Shown here in pieces: positions 63,023 to 64,000 of a stretch of DNA of 64,000 bases. Below the pieces are notes generated by a model. It worked only from the letters and a program-made list of their open reading frames with translations, searched no databases and was not told the DNA's origin. The translations under genes were made by a program, and so were the position numbers. Source of the stretch: CAVUOA01 sp963742955 (lineage in GTDB: Bacteria > Bacteroidota > Ignavibacteria > Tepidaquicellales > OLB5); NCBI GenBank assembly GCA_963742955.1, contig CAVUOA010000009.1, positions 620,001 to 684,000 of the forward strand, in the 5' to 3' direction. Positions within the stretch are counted from its first letter, which is position 1. Every line of letters starts with the position of its first letter.

Positions 63023-64000
63023 ATGAACTGCACCAACTTCGGGGAATTTTTTGAGCACGTTACAGCCATCTACGGCCCGCGCAATGCTATATTCTGGCGT
63101 GAGAACGAGCACTATGAAAGCATCACTGGCGCAAAATTAAAAGAGCTTGCTTACCTGGCAGCAAAAGCTATGGAAAAATTCAATCTTAAGCCGGGTGATA
63201 AAGCGGCAATTATTTCAGAAACAAGATACGAGTGGGTTGTGGCTGACTTTGCCTGTATTGCAAATCAGATTATTACCGTTCCTATCTACACAACTCTTAC
63301 TCCCGAGCCAGATGAAATTTATTCTCGAACACTCTGAGGCTAAACTTTGTTTTGTTTCATCCGAGATGATAGCAGATAAAATCAGAAAAGTATTTGACGA
63401 GCTTCCCAACCTGGAGTATATCATTTCATTCAACAAAATTTCAAATGGTGAGGATTTTATTACAAACTTCGAAGACCTGATTTTTAAATCGCTCATCCAT
63501 TCCAAACAAAGCTACGATGAAGAAATAGCGGATAAGTATTTCAGTGATTGCTCAAAGAAATTAAGCGAAGATGATTTGCTAACAATCATTTATACATCAG
63601 GTACCACAGCAGAGCCGAAAGGTGTTTGCCTTACTCATAAAAATATATTGACAAATATAAAACAAGCCCAGAAAGCGTTTCATCTCGACTCTTCCGACAG
63701 GTTCCTTTCATTCCTGCCATTTGCGCACAGCTATGAGAGGACAACAGGATATTATTTTGCGCTATCAGTCGGTGCGGAAGTTTACTACGCACAAAGCATT
63801 GATACGCTGCAGGCGCAGCTAACGGAAGTAAAGCCAACTATTATGACATGCGTTCCGCTGCTCTTCACCCGTATTTACAACCGGTTGATGAAAAATATCC
63901 AAACGTTCTCACGAAGAAAACAATTGATAATTAGAACGGCTTTTTCAATCGCACAAAAATACCGTGAGAACAAAACAAGCACACTATGGAAAATGGCAGA
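63023..64000 (+). CDS. Long-chain acyl-CoA synthetase, frameshifted, C-terminus outside window
   Basis: About 325 residues are visible. AMP-forming ligase features: IFWRENEHYE, the NLKPGDKAAIISETRYEWV block, TIIYTSGTTAEPKGVCLTHK (the AMP-binding P-loop) and FLPFAHSYERTTGYYFA. It would activate a fatty acid with ATP and CoA (FadD type). The frame breaks at 63308-63309: GAGCCAGATG read with one C fewer (GAG-CAG-ATG) restores TPEQMKFILEHSEAKLCFVS. Downstream the frame is open to the edge. Confidence 0.85.

Overview
The window looks like a chromosomal contig from an uncultured or poorly studied Ignavibacteria/Chlorobi-Bacteroidota lineage. The evidence is several secreted proteins ending in the Por-type (type IX) sorting domain with the QNYPNPFNP signature, two PorV/PorQ-family outer-membrane proteins, AT-rich sequence, weak Shine-Dalgarno sequences, and the order thrS-infC-rpmI-rplT-pheS. 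No prophage, IS element, CRISPR array or rRNA operon is visible. Two tRNA genes are present, Val-GAC and Ser-CGA.

Layout. 1-5750: a truncated secreted beta-propeller/HYDIN-like protein, a frame-broken PEBP-family lipoprotein, a lysine-rich secreted protein with KKKYS repeats, mnmA, and a two-gene outer-membrane pair. 5750-8244: two long non-coding stretches with repeats, flanking an APC-type amino-acid permease. 8245-13101 (+ strand): a cassette of an SPFH/SHOCT protein and three zinc-ribbon proteins, two of them membrane-bound, followed by a DinB-like protein and a TMEM175-type channel. 13104-24418 (- strand): a long, mostly housekeeping run (PASTA protein, rpe, nnr, VanZ, tgt, yajC, ribBA, greA, MCE protein, gamma-glutamyltransferase, M14-like peptidase, chagasin-like inhibitor). 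24546-27812 (+): guanine-deaminase-like enzyme, an unknown secreted protein, two type IX cargo proteins and a lone nuoI. 27949-41897: htrA, both halves of a split transketolase, a third full-length transketolase-like protein, an SDR, plsY and the thrS-infC-rpmI-rplT-pheS translation operon. 41993-47054: tRNAs, purB, a flippase and a glycosyltransferase. 47178-52861: three large type IX cargo proteins, two of them Kelch-like. 53124-62187: asparagine synthetase, a membrane protein, a FemAB-like protein, PorV/PorQ-family proteins, and further surface proteins. 62334-64000: a stand-alone pol-beta-like nucleotidyltransferase and the start of an acyl-CoA synthetase.

Together the genes show ordinary translation and central metabolism plus a large investment in the cell surface: type IX export, polysaccharide or glycan assembly, and outer-membrane proteins. 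A striking technical or biological feature is that seven genes are interrupted by about a dozen apparent single-base insertions, each restoring a well-conserved protein when one base is skipped. These probably reflect insertion errors in the assembly, but two context types recur and merit checking in reads. The most biologically interesting items are a tRNA-guanine transglycosylase that has lost all four zinc ligands, the SPFH plus zinc-ribbon membrane cassette, a duplicated type IX sorting-domain/terminator module, three families of dispersed intergenic hairpins, and the AUU start of infC.
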